A DNA stretch of 64,000 nucleotides from Aliidiomarina sanyensis (GTDB lineage Bacteria > Pseudomonadota > Gammaproteobacteria > Enterobacterales > Alteromonadaceae). Shown here piece by piece: positions 46,664 to 54,771 of this stretch (its first letter is position 1; each line of letters begins with the position of its first letter). The translations under genes were made by a program, and so were the position numbers. The notes beneath the pieces are model-generated. The model saw only the letters and a list, made by a program, of their open reading frames with translations, did not search any database and was not told the DNA's origin. The DNA is taken from positions 1 to 64,000 of the forward strand of contig NZ_PIPM01000007.1 in NCBI RefSeq assembly GCF_003987175.1. The letters are read 5' to 3'.

Positions 46664-48310
46664 ATGTCTGAGGGACTCATCCACACAACCGCTGGAAATA
46701 TGATGTCATCTCCGTTGCGGATTATTGATTTGCTCGACTTCGGTCGACAGCAATTTCCCGATCAAGAAATTGTGAGTCGCCGACTCGAAGGTGATGTTCA
46801 CCGATACACCTATGAAGCCTGTTGGCAGCGGAGCAATCAAGTCGCGCATGCGCTTGCAAAGCTCGGCGTGCAGCCGGGTGACTGTGTTGCTTCGCTTGCG
46901 TGGAATACCCATCGACATATGGAGCTCTATTATGGCGTATCGGGTTATGGAGCGATTCTCCACACCGTGAATCCACGGCTTTTTCCTGAGCAAATTCAAT
47001 ATGTAATCGATCACGCGCAGGATACCTATATCTTTGTCGACCTGGGCTTCTTGGGCATTTTGGAACAAATCCAAAACGCATTACCAACGGTCAAGGGATA
47101 TATTGTTCTGACGGATCGGCAGCATATGCCTGAAACAACCCTTTCGAATGTTCACTGTTACGAGGACTTACTTGCGCCTCACGCCACATCATTTCCATGG
47201 CCGGATCTCCATGAAGACCAAGCGAGTTCGCTGTGTTACACCTCAGGGACCACAGGGAATCCGAAAGGTGTTCTGTATTCGCATCGCGCCATGGTGTTGC
47301 ATGCTCAGGCGACCGTGAGCGCTGCACTTCTCGATTTACGTCAAGATGACGTGCTCTTGCCGATGGTGGCTATGTATCACGCGAGTGCGTGGGGCGCACC
47401 CTATGCAGCTCCATTAGCAGGCTGCAAATTAGTGCTACCGGGTGCGGGCATGGACGGCGCGAGTATGTGGTCGTTGATCGAAGCAGAGAAAGTGACGGTT
47501 GGTTTGGGTGTGCCAACTATCTGGCTCACGCTGCATAATTATTTGAGTGAGATCGATGTGACGAAGACCCCACTCAAACGGGTGTGCGTGGGTGGCGCAG
47601 CGTCCCCGCTTGGTATGGTGAAGACCTATGCGGAGCGCTACAACGTCTATTGGCAGCCCATTTGGGGTATGACAGAAACCGGTCCGTTGGCCACATCATT
47701 ACCGCCAACTCCGGCGTTAATGGCACTTCCTGCAAGCGAGAGATACACCTTGCAAACAACAGCAGGAAAGGCAGCTTTTGGCGTTATCATGGAAATTTTT
47801 GATGCGGATGATCAACCCGTCCCTCACGATGGTGAGACAAGCGGCGAACTGCGTGTCAAGGGGCCGTGGATTTGTTCGCAGTATTATAAAAATGAAGACC
47901 GCAGTGCGTTTCTCCAGGGCTGGCTAGCAACCGGGGATATTGCGGTGATTGATCGGCAAGGTTACATGCGTGTCGTGGATCGCAAAAAGGATGTGATTAA
48001 AAGTGGCGGTGAATGGATTAGCTCGATTGAAATAGAGAATATTGTCAGTGCCCATCCGAGCGTCAACGAGTGTGCGGTGATTGGCGTGAAGCACGAAAAG
48101 TGGGATGAGCGACCGTTGTTACTTGTGGTCGCTAATAAGGGTGTTCAGGTGACAGCCGACGATATCTATAAACATCTGCAGGGTAAAATCGCAAAATGGT
48201 GGACGCCGGATGCCGTGGAGTTTGTAACCGAGTTGCCGAAGACCGGAACTGGGAAAGTACGTAAGAATGAACTCCGTGAACAATGGTTTTTACATCTCGA
48301 GTCAAAATGA
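46664..48310 (+). CDS. AMP-forming fatty acid/carboxylate-CoA ligase (AlkK-like)
   Basis: Activates a carboxylic acid to its CoA thioester. The 548-aa protein has the P-loop-like YTSGTTGNPKGVLYSH, the adenylation motif WGMTETGPL, GELRVKGPW, TGDIAVIDRQGYMRVVDRKKD (hinge), GEWISSIEIEN and the catalytic Lys in PKTGTGKVRKN. Its size and N-terminus fit the medium-chain AlkK/DmdB-like subgroup rather than acetyl-CoA synthetase. The likely substrate is a medium-chain or substituted acid. The ATG giving MSEGL is used (GAAG six bases upstream); the ATG six codons earlier is possible. It lies in an operon with the GntP permease and the exported hydrolase. Confidence 0.88.
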   Translation: MSEGLIHTTAGNMMSSPLRIIDLLDFGRQQFPDQEIVSRRLEGDVHRYTYEACWQRSNQVAHALAKLGVQPGDCVASLAWNTHRHMELYYGVSGYGAILHTVNPRLFPEQIQYVIDHAQDTYIFVDLGFLGILEQIQNALPTVKGYIVLTDRQHMPETTLSNVHCYEDLLAPHATSFPWPDLHEDQASSLCYTSGTTGNPKGVLYSHRAMVLHAQATVSAALLDLRQDDVLLPMVAMYHASAWGAPYAAPLAGCKLVLPGAGMDGASMWSLIEAEKVTVGLGVPTIWLTLHNYLSEIDVTKTPLKRVCVGGAASPLGMVKTYAERYNVYWQPIWGMTETGPLATSLPPTPALMALPASERYTLQTTAGKAAFGVIMEIFDADDQPVPHDGETSGELRVKGPWICSQYYKNEDRSAFLQGWLATGDIAVIDRQGYMRVVDRKKDVIKSGGEWISSIEIENIVSAHPSVNECAVIGVKHEKWDERPLLLVVANKGVQVTADDIYKHLQGKIAKWWTPDAVEFVTELPKTGTGKVRKNELREQWFLHLESK

Positions 48311-48367
48311 GCCGTTCTTGATAAGCGCCGGCTTTCTGTTTCAAACGGATTCGCAAGGAGACTGTAC

Positions 48368-49570
48368 ATGAATCTAGGATCAAAATATCTGCTGGGATGT
48401 TTCTTGATTGCAGCGCTCAGCGCAACGATTTCCGTAAGTCATGCGGAATCGTTGCCTTTGGTCGAAAAAAAGGAATTTGTGACCACGAACTTTAAAACCT
48501 TTGGAGGACAGGTAATTCCGGAGGTTCGTGTCGGATGGGAATCTTACGGCGAGCTGAACGACGACAAGAGTAACGTCATTTTAGTTACGCATTTTTTCTC
48601 CGGTAATAGTCACGCAGCTGGTCGATATACGGAAGAAGATCCTCAGCCCGGTTACTGGGATGCGATTATTGGCCCTGGAAAAGCAATAGATACAAATCGA
48701 TTCTTTGTACTCAGCGTCGATACGTTGGTCAATCAAGAACCGCATAATCCGCGCGTCATCACGACCGGACCTGCGAGTATCAACCCGGAAACCGGCAGAC
48801 GGTATGGTCTTGATTTTCCGGTGGTGACCATTCGTGATTTTGTCAATGTGCAAAAGCTCCTGCTGGATGAACTTGGCATTGAGCGTATACATGCAGTTAT
48901 TGGCGCATCAATGGGATCACTTCAGGCGTTGGACTGGGCTGCTGCCTATCCTGAGCGGGTCGAACGCATGATTTCCGTTATTGGAATGGGTGCTGCTGAT
49001 CCATGGACGATTGCAACACTGCAGCTTTGGGCAAATCCGATTTTGAACGACCCAAACTGGAATGGCGGTGATTATTACGACGCTGAACCGCCTCGTGCAG
49101 GTGTCGAGCAAGCACTTGGAATGGTGACATTGACCGCAATGCATCCGCTGATCGTGAACCAATTGTATGGCGCTAGTACGCCGCGGGAAGCGGCTCCTTT
49201 GGAGAACATCCGCAATGACTTCCTGGTTATTGAGCAGTTGCAAGCGGCGGCACGCATGCGAGCAACCTATGCAGATGCAAACCACATTTTGTATCTGGTA
49301 CGCGCCAATCAGTTATTTATGGCCGGGTACCAAGACACGCTGCGGGAAGGGCTTGCGAATGTGCAAGCGCGCTCTTTGTTTATTCCTTCAAGTAACGATC
49401 TCCTACTCCAGCCTTATCTGGCACGCGATGCCCATGAAACGCTGATTGATTTAGGGAAGGAGAGCACCTATCTCGAGCTTGCCGGACCATGGGGACACCT
49501 AGATGGCGTTTTTGGAATTACAGAGCAAGCGGAAGCGATTTCTCGGTTTTTACGCGACGAGCTTCCCTAG
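48368..49570 (+). CDS. Exported alpha/beta hydrolase of the homoserine O-acetyltransferase (MetX) family
   Basis: A 400-aa protein with the MetX fold but with a clear signal peptide (hydrophobic residues 6-25, cleavage near SHA/ES, residue 26), so it acts outside the cytoplasm. The nucleophile elbow is GASMGSLQAL (Ser181), a variant of the MetX GGSMGGMQAL. The acid is in SSNDLLLQP (about residue 344) and the His in PWGHLDG (about 376). Its location and changed elbow argue against a role in methionine synthesis. It more likely hydrolyses an ester or transfers an acyl group in the periplasm (inference). AAGGAG precedes the ATG, 57 bp after the acyl-CoA ligase gene. Confidence 0.85.
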   Translation: MNLGSKYLLGCFLIAALSATISVSHAESLPLVEKKEFVTTNFKTFGGQVIPEVRVGWESYGELNDDKSNVILVTHFFSGNSHAAGRYTEEDPQPGYWDAIIGPGKAIDTNRFFVLSVDTLVNQEPHNPRVITTGPASINPETGRRYGLDFPVVTIRDFVNVQKLLLDELGIERIHAVIGASMGSLQALDWAAAYPERVERMISVIGMGAADPWTIATLQLWANPILNDPNWNGGDYYDAEPPRAGVEQALGMVTLTAMHPLIVNQLYGASTPREAAPLENIRNDFLVIEQLQAAARMRATYADANHILYLVRANQLFMAGYQDTLREGLANVQARSLFIPSSNDLLLQPYLARDAHETLIDLGKESTYLELAGPWGHLDGVFGITEQAEAISRFLRDELP

Positions 49571-49636
49571 CCAAGGCTTCATGAAACTGTGGTGTCTCAT
49601 ATAGTCAGTTAACAATTTGTTACAAATTGACGGTTT

Positions 49637-49690
49637 GCCCCTACCGGCTACTATGATAACTTTCATAGCAGTGGTAGGGGCTTTTCTTTG
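49637..49690 (+). terminator. Terminator after the MetX-like gene
   Basis: GCCCCTACC pairs with GGTAGGGGC; the interior CTATGA/TCATAG extends the hairpin. T-rich bases follow. It closes the GntP/ligase/hydrolase operon. Confidence 0.85.
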
Positions 49691-50163
49691 ATTGATGGTT
49701 TCTCATTGATTAAATATGCGCACACGGACGTGTGCTTCCTCTCACCTCCTCATTTTGTGTGCACGGAACGCATCAGGATAAGCGAGGAGCTGAGAGGGGC
49801 TATTACCCAAGGAAAAATGACATGGATGAATTCGACCTCATGGATGAGGTCTTCTCATAACTGCCTCACGTAAAACCTCTCCAAAAATCAGATTTTTATA
49901 CCCGCTGACAACCTCCAACTTCTTGCTTCAAGCCGCTATCCCAAACAAAATATGATCTTTGGCATATCAAGCCAAAGTGATTAAAAAACATGCACTTACT
50001 TAATATATGATCATCGTAATATATTACAAATACCTAACATAACGCCTAGTCTTAGCTCACCGGATTCAATGGGTTTGTGCAGTACCCCGGTAGGATCAGC
50101 GGAGGTAAAACGCTGAGTATGACGTCATTCGAGCACTCCCCCGCTCGGTAAGGAAGTCTAGCT
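49691..50163 (+). promoter_or_regulatory. Palindrome-rich intergenic region with structured leader before the secreted protein gene
   Basis: No convincing gene lies here. Three inverted repeats stand out: GCACACG-GA-CGTGTGC (49720-49735), CTTTGGC-N7-GCCAAAG (49957-49977) and TAATATAT-N10-ATATATTA (50001-50026), the last two in an AT-rich, promoter-like stretch. From about 50059 the sequence can fold into three hairpins: ACCG/CGGT with an inner GGGT/ACCC (50059-50091), AGCG/CGCT (50098-50114) and CGAGC/GCTCG (50130-50147). AAGGAAG then serves as ribosome site for the ATG at 50164. ATGACGTCAT (50119-50128) is a perfect palindrome. This could be a riboswitch or protein-bound leader; I do not recognise the class. 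Confidence 0.5.
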
Positions 50164-51117
50164 ATGAACTATGCAACACATTTGATGCTCTCAGCCGCAG
50201 CCGTTGCTGCTTTGAGCTTCTCATCGGTGGCTACGGTAGAGGCCAATGAAGTCTGCCAAGATCTGCTCGCCGGACAGACAATTAATGTTGGCGAAGTTTG
50301 CGTGAGCAATGATGAAGATACCATTACCGTTGTTTTCACAACAGAAAATGGTTGGGAAATGTCGAAAGCCGATCTCTATGTTGGGGATTGGGCCAATGGG
50401 GTTCCCCTCAACAATGGCGGGAACTTAACGCCTTCTCAACTGCCGCACAAGCAGGAATTTGATCCTTCGGTCACAACGATTACATTCTCGTTTTCCATGA
50501 GTAACTTTGGCCTTACTTGCGATAGTCTTTACCTCATCGCTGCGCACGCTGATGTCTCGAAGGGCACACAGTCTGAGACCGCTTGGGGTAAAGGAACACG
50601 ACCTAACCCCTCTGGCGGGAATTGGGGCATGTATTTCGGCTATCAAGCGGTATGTCCTGATCATGAGCCACCACCCCCACTGCAAGTGTGTGAAGGTTCA
50701 GAAACCGGTTATGCATTCAGTGATACGCGCTTCTCTGCCTATGGTGCGAGCAACTGGGGTTGGGTAATTGAAGGAGTAGAACCAGGTGATTCAGGCTCTG
50801 CAGTAATTTACGCAGGTGCCGGTAATTACAGTGGTGGAACAGCGGTCGGTACTTTTGAGTATGACTACGGCACCAATGGGTTTTTCTCTGGTACATTTAT
50901 TATCGACTCTGCTTTTGGACTTCTTGAAACCCATTTGCATGTCGGTGCAGATGTCCCAAGACATCGCAATGGTCGAGTGCAGCTTGCCCCCGGTCAGTTC
51001 AACTTCAATGGCAATCGTGACACCTTTGCCGATGATGGAGCCACTTATTACGGCGAAGTTGCAGGCGGAGGAACCGTCAAGGTGATCGCTCACTCGGTAA
51101 CTTGCACCGTTCAATAG
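50164..51117 (+). CDS. Secreted two-domain protein of unknown function
   Basis: A 317-aa exported protein that I do not recognise. Signal peptide about residues 1-27 (ends TVEAN). A first beta-rich domain (about 29-168) holds four Cys (QDLL-side Cys, GEVC, GLTC, AVCP). A proline linker (EPPPPLQ) leads to a second beta-rich, Gly/Tyr/Phe-rich domain (about 177-317) with one Cys at each end (QVCEG and SVTCTVQ), likely a disulfide-closed sandwich. The layout resembles carbohydrate-binding or surface-adhesion modules, but no family motif is clear. It is preceded by a structured leader and followed by a terminator, then by a GGDEF/EAL gene. Confidence 0.8.
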   Translation: MNYATHLMLSAAAVAALSFSSVATVEANEVCQDLLAGQTINVGEVCVSNDEDTITVVFTTENGWEMSKADLYVGDWANGVPLNNGGNLTPSQLPHKQEFDPSVTTITFSFSMSNFGLTCDSLYLIAAHADVSKGTQSETAWGKGTRPNPSGGNWGMYFGYQAVCPDHEPPPPLQVCEGSETGYAFSDTRFSAYGASNWGWVIEGVEPGDSGSAVIYAGAGNYSGGTAVGTFEYDYGTNGFFSGTFIIDSAFGLLETHLHVGADVPRHRNGRVQLAPGQFNFNGNRDTFADDGATYYGEVAGGGTVKVIAHSVTCTVQ

Positions 51118-51144
51118 GTACACGTCCAAGTTTGAGTACCTCGG

Positions 51145-51170
51145 AAAAAAGCGCCTTCGGGCGCTTTTTT
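51145..51170 (+). terminator. Terminator after the secreted protein gene
   Basis: A-run, GCGCC-TTCG-GGCGC stem with UUCG loop, and T-run, 28 bp after the stop. Confidence 0.92.
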
Positions 51171-51350
51171 ATTTGGACTTCGAAAATCTGAATCCGAAGT
51201 TAACAATTTCGTATCATTTAGGTTGTCAGATGGCACGGATTTCTATAAAACAGAAGATATTGCATCTGCTTCGTAAAAAAACAAAAAACGCGAATATATC
51301 GCGAATGAGCTGATTGCAACGGTAATTGGCGAATACAGGGGTAACTTACG

Positions 51351-54080
51351 TTGATCGGGCTTAACTCCCAAACATCCGCAAGTGCGGTGTATTATGTTGC
51401 AGCGATGACCGCGGGAGTCATGGGCCTGGTCGGGTTTGTTTTTTACTACCTCACAGCACCCTATACCCTCCTCGAAATTATTCCCATGCGAACTGCCTTT
51501 GGGGCTCTGATCGTCGCACTCGGCTTTATTGGTGTTGCTGTCGGCGGACGTATCACACAAATTGTGATTGGTGCTGCTTGTGTGTTCTTGGCACTGGCAC
51601 AACTCGCGGATCGCATAGCAACGGATGCGGATATTCTTCTCGAGCAAGGAACCTTGCTTCGAATCGCCATCAATATCCATTTTTTGTTGATTGGCTTGGC
51701 CTTCTTATTCCCCCCTCGGATGGCTGTTGGGCGCGTGGTTTGGTTTATTGCTGCTTATTTTTCCCTCGCCCTTTCACTTGTGTTGTTTGCCTATGGTTGG
51801 TTCCCGGATACGCATAACTTAAACCTACCGTTGCCGATGAGCTTTATTGCCGTCAATTTCTTGATTGCGCTCACTGCGGTGATGTTTTTTGCTCGGCTCA
51901 AGTGGCGTCATGAAGCTTTTAAGATTGATACGTCCGTGCTCGTCCCTGCGAGCTTGGTGTCCATGGTTGGGATCGTGATTTGGTTTTCGCTCTCTGCGCA
52001 AATTATCCGCGACATTGATGACCGTGCAGAAATATTATTAGAGCAAACTATCAATAATGTGGATGCGCGTCTTGACGAGCATTTAAGCGGATTGCGTCGG
52101 CACGCGGTGCATTGGAGTCATCTGAGTGATCAAGAAATAACCCTATTGCCCGATAGTATGGCGTTTCTTGAAGACCACCCGATTGTCGTACACCTTGCGC
52201 TATACGATGCAAACGGGCGGCTTTTATATGAAGCGCTCTCCCCTCATGCACACAACCAAGCATGGACCGTGGATGCGTCGCGCCGTGACCCACCCTCCGA
52301 GTGGCTAGATACGGCCTTTGGATCGGAAGCCGCCTTGGTTTCACGAGAAAGTACGCTGAATGGTGCGCCTCTTATGTACCTCACTACACCCCTAGTACCT
52401 GAACCATATCGCGGTGTCGGAACGCATGAACCGCGTGAGTCCTTACAAGTGGTCATGTCGCTTGATGTCCTTAACATCGTCAATTTACCTGTCAACCGGT
52501 TCCTTGATTTCTTCACGGTGTATGCTGAGGTGAGTACAGACCTTGTTATTGCCACGGTTGGGGAGCAATTCCAGTACTTTAAAAAATCAGAATTTGAAAC
52601 ACAGAATCCGTATGTTTATGCGCGTATGGCAACACTGCTCGGCGTCTATGATCGAAGCTTTTATGTTGCCATGCAAAGTACTGAGGTGATTTGGCGTAGT
52701 GCGCGGGTAAACCAATTTGTGTTTATCCTTTCGAGTCTGTTCGCATTGCTTTTGGTTATTGTTGCAGATTCCAATAAGCAACTGACAGAGGAACGGGATA
52801 AGCTGCATCAACTTGCTACCTATGATGGCGTAACCGGGCTTGTGCGGCGCGATGTCCTAGAGCAGCGATTGCAACGGATGCTCGACGAAAAACGACGCAC
52901 CGTGTACGTGATGTTTATCGACTTGGATGGTTTTAAACCAATTAATGACACCATCGGTATTGCCTTGGGCAATGATTTGTTATCGGATGTCGGCGAACGG
53001 ATCCGCCGGGTTGGTGGGCCTAACAGTCTGGTCTCTCGCTTCAGTGGCGATGAGTTCATTCTTGTGACCGAGAGTAAGAGCAGTGAAGATCTGAATCAAC
53101 TCGCGAATCGTCTGCTTCTGGAGATTCGTCAACCTTTCGTTCTTGATGGTGTTGGAATTCACTTGACCGCAAGTATCGGGATCGCGAGTGCAGATTTTAG
53201 TGAGAAGTCCGCTGAGCTGATGATTCAAAATGCCGATATGGCGATGACAGGGGCCAAGCGCTCGGGCGGAAATACCTACTTGTTCTTTGCGCCCATTATG
53301 GCTGCGAGTTACAACCGCGAAGTCGAACTGCGGGCACGCATTCAAGAGGCGATCTTGAACGATGAGTTTGAAGTTTATTACCAACCGATTGTTGCCACCA
53401 AGGATGCACAAATTATAGGTTTAGAGGCACTGATTCGATGGCCCCAAGCCGATGGCTCAATGATTTCCCCCGGCGAATTGATTCCGGTCGCTGAGCATAC
53501 GGGACAGATTTTGGAAATCAGCGACATTGTGTTTCGTAAGGCTTTTCGAGATTTGCATCAACTCGATGCCACGGGGTGGTTTGTCTCACTCAACTTCTCG
53601 GGTCGATTATTTCATCGGGGAGATATTGTGAATCGGGTTCAGTACCTGATGGAAAACAGTCGAGTCTCAGGTAAGCGAGTACATATTGAAGTCACGGAAA
53701 GCATTTTTGCCGATGACCAGCACCGGATTCCCGAAAAGCTCCGCGCATTACAGAAGCTTGGGTTGAGCATTTCTATTGATGACTTTGGCACTGGGTACTC
53801 GAGCCTGAGTATGCTCTATAAGCTTCCGCTGGATGTGATCAAGATCGACCGGACATTCATTCACGAACTGGAGCCTGAATCTCAGGCCTACCAAGTTGCC
53901 GAGAGTGTCATTGAGCTGGCGCAGAAACTCAACAAGCGTGTGATTGTTGAAGGGATTGAGACCGAAGACCAAGTAAAGTTTTGTAAGGAAAAGCGGTGTG
54001 ATGCAATTCAAGGGTTTTACTATTACCGACCCATGCCCTTCAGTGAGATTCAAAAGCTCGCTGAAAAAGCCCATGCCTAG
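51351..54080 (+). CDS. Membrane GGDEF/EAL cyclic-di-GMP enzyme with periplasmic sensor
   Basis: A 909-aa protein. The N-terminus has about seven membrane helices (residues about 12-170, MASE-like). A further helix follows (about 195-220), then a periplasmic region of about 230 residues resembling CHASE4, a second flanking helix, a GGDEF domain (about 485-650) and an EAL domain (about 660-905). The diguanylate-cyclase signature reads SGDEF (about residue 565), a variant that can be active. The phosphodiesterase side looks intact: EAL in GLEALIRW, LNFSG, EVTES, DDFGTGYSS, IKIDRTF and VEGIET. Net c-di-GMP breakdown is the likelier output (inference). The only start that keeps the first helix whole is TTG, with AGGGG upstream; an ATG at 51405 is an alternative. 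Confidence 0.85.
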   Translation: MIGLNSQTSASAVYYVAAMTAGVMGLVGFVFYYLTAPYTLLEIIPMRTAFGALIVALGFIGVAVGGRITQIVIGAACVFLALAQLADRIATDADILLEQGTLLRIAINIHFLLIGLAFLFPPRMAVGRVVWFIAAYFSLALSLVLFAYGWFPDTHNLNLPLPMSFIAVNFLIALTAVMFFARLKWRHEAFKIDTSVLVPASLVSMVGIVIWFSLSAQIIRDIDDRAEILLEQTINNVDARLDEHLSGLRRHAVHWSHLSDQEITLLPDSMAFLEDHPIVVHLALYDANGRLLYEALSPHAHNQAWTVDASRRDPPSEWLDTAFGSEAALVSRESTLNGAPLMYLTTPLVPEPYRGVGTHEPRESLQVVMSLDVLNIVNLPVNRFLDFFTVYAEVSTDLVIATVGEQFQYFKKSEFETQNPYVYARMATLLGVYDRSFYVAMQSTEVIWRSARVNQFVFILSSLFALLLVIVADSNKQLTEERDKLHQLATYDGVTGLVRRDVLEQRLQRMLDEKRRTVYVMFIDLDGFKPINDTIGIALGNDLLSDVGERIRRVGGPNSLVSRFSGDEFILVTESKSSEDLNQLANRLLLEIRQPFVLDGVGIHLTASIGIASADFSEKSAELMIQNADMAMTGAKRSGGNTYLFFAPIMAASYNREVELRARIQEAILNDEFEVYYQPIVATKDAQIIGLEALIRWPQADGSMISPGELIPVAEHTGQILEISDIVFRKAFRDLHQLDATGWFVSLNFSGRLFHRGDIVNRVQYLMENSRVSGKRVHIEVTESIFADDQHRIPEKLRALQKLGLSISIDDFGTGYSSLSMLYKLPLDVIKIDRTFIHELEPESQAYQVAESVIELAQKLNKRVIVEGIETEDQVKFCKEKRCDAIQGFYYYRPMPFSEIQKLAEKAHA

Positions 54081-54082
54081 AA

Positions 54083-54116
54083 TAAAAAAACGGTGCTTAA
54101 GTGCACCGTTTTTGTG
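54083..54116. terminator. Bidirectional terminator
   Basis: AAAAAACGGTGC pairs with GCACCGTTTTT around a short TTAAGT loop, between the convergent GGDEF/EAL and redoxin genes. Confidence 0.88.
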
Positions 54117-54129
54117 TCTCAATTAGCGC

Positions 54130-54741
54130 TTATTCGTCTGCATATTTTACCGTACAACCATACGGGCGCGTGACCGGCCGATCTACAGATTCACCCGCCA
54201 TCACAGCGCGGGCTGCGTCAGCAAACCAAGGCTCGGCACGAGCAACGTCGTCGTGATTTGCAGTCGGAATGGAGTCAATACCGCCGGCATATTGCAAGAT
54301 ACCCTCAGCATCGATTACGTACATATGTGGCGTGACGCGCGCTGAATAGGCGCGCCCGACGGTTCCATCCTCATCAAGAAGAACGGCCGTTGGTGCGGCA
54401 TCACGGTTTGCGGTCAGTTCGTCGGCCTGCGCAGGAGACACATGGCCTTGCGTTCCTGGCGCTGAAGAAATTACCGTCAACCAAACGGCACCGTCTTCTG
54501 TCAATTCGCGCTGCAGGTTCTGCATATTATTCGTTGCATAGTGTTTAACAACAAACGGACAGTCATGATTCGTCCATTCTAAGACCACGGTCGAACCGCT
54601 GAAGTCAGACAATGAATGCTCGACTCCTTGGGTATCAACTGCAGTAAAGGATGGGGCAGGCTGGCCAATTTCAGGGTTGGCGACAGCAGCGGTGGTCATC
54701 AGTGCGGCGCTCAGGCCAATCACGAGTTTTTTCAAGTTCAT
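54130..54741 (-). CDS. Exported redoxin/AhpC-TSA-like thioredoxin-fold protein
   Basis: A 203-aa periplasmic protein. Signal peptide about residues 1-21 (ends AAVANP), then a redoxin domain with EIGQPAPSFTAVDTQG and a single active Cys in WTNHDCPFVVKHY, a pattern of the peroxiredoxin-like family rather than a CxxC thioredoxin. A second Cys sits near the C-terminus (RPYGCTVKY) and could form the resolving pair. It is 30 bp downstream of the dsbD-like gene, which could supply electrons (inference). GGAGG precedes the ATG. Confidence 0.85.
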   Translation of the reverse strand: MNLKKLVIGLSAALMTTAAVANPEIGQPAPSFTAVDTQGVEHSLSDFSGSTVVLEWTNHDCPFVVKHYATNNMQNLQRELTEDGAVWLTVISSAPGTQGHVSPAQADELTANRDAAPTAVLLDEDGTVGRAYSARVTPHMYVIDAEGILQYAGGIDSIPTANHDDVARAEPWFADAARAVMAGESVDRPVTRPYGCTVKYADE

Positions 54742-54771
54742 GGTTTCCTCCAAGGCCTTCCGGCCGATGAT

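Noticed and set aside
48368-49570. Methionine biosynthesis gene metX
   Set aside because: The signal peptide, altered nucleophile elbow and catabolic neighbourhood do not fit a cytoplasmic methionine enzyme.
49688-49873. A 61-codon open frame and a 12-codon frame at its end (MDEFDLMDEVFS) with AAGGA before it
   Set aside because: The longer frame lies directly behind a terminator and has no protein-like features; the short one has a ribosome-site match but nothing else to support it.
50119-50151. A 10-codon leader peptide starting at ATG within ATGACGTCAT and ending before the secreted protein gene
   Set aside because: The GGAGG upstream is 13 bases away, too far for a normal ribosome site, and the same bases pair in hairpins; kept only as part of the leader.
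50059-50163. GEMM-I (c-di-GMP) riboswitch
   Set aside because: The conserved core and GAAA tetraloop of that class are not seen; only generic hairpins are.
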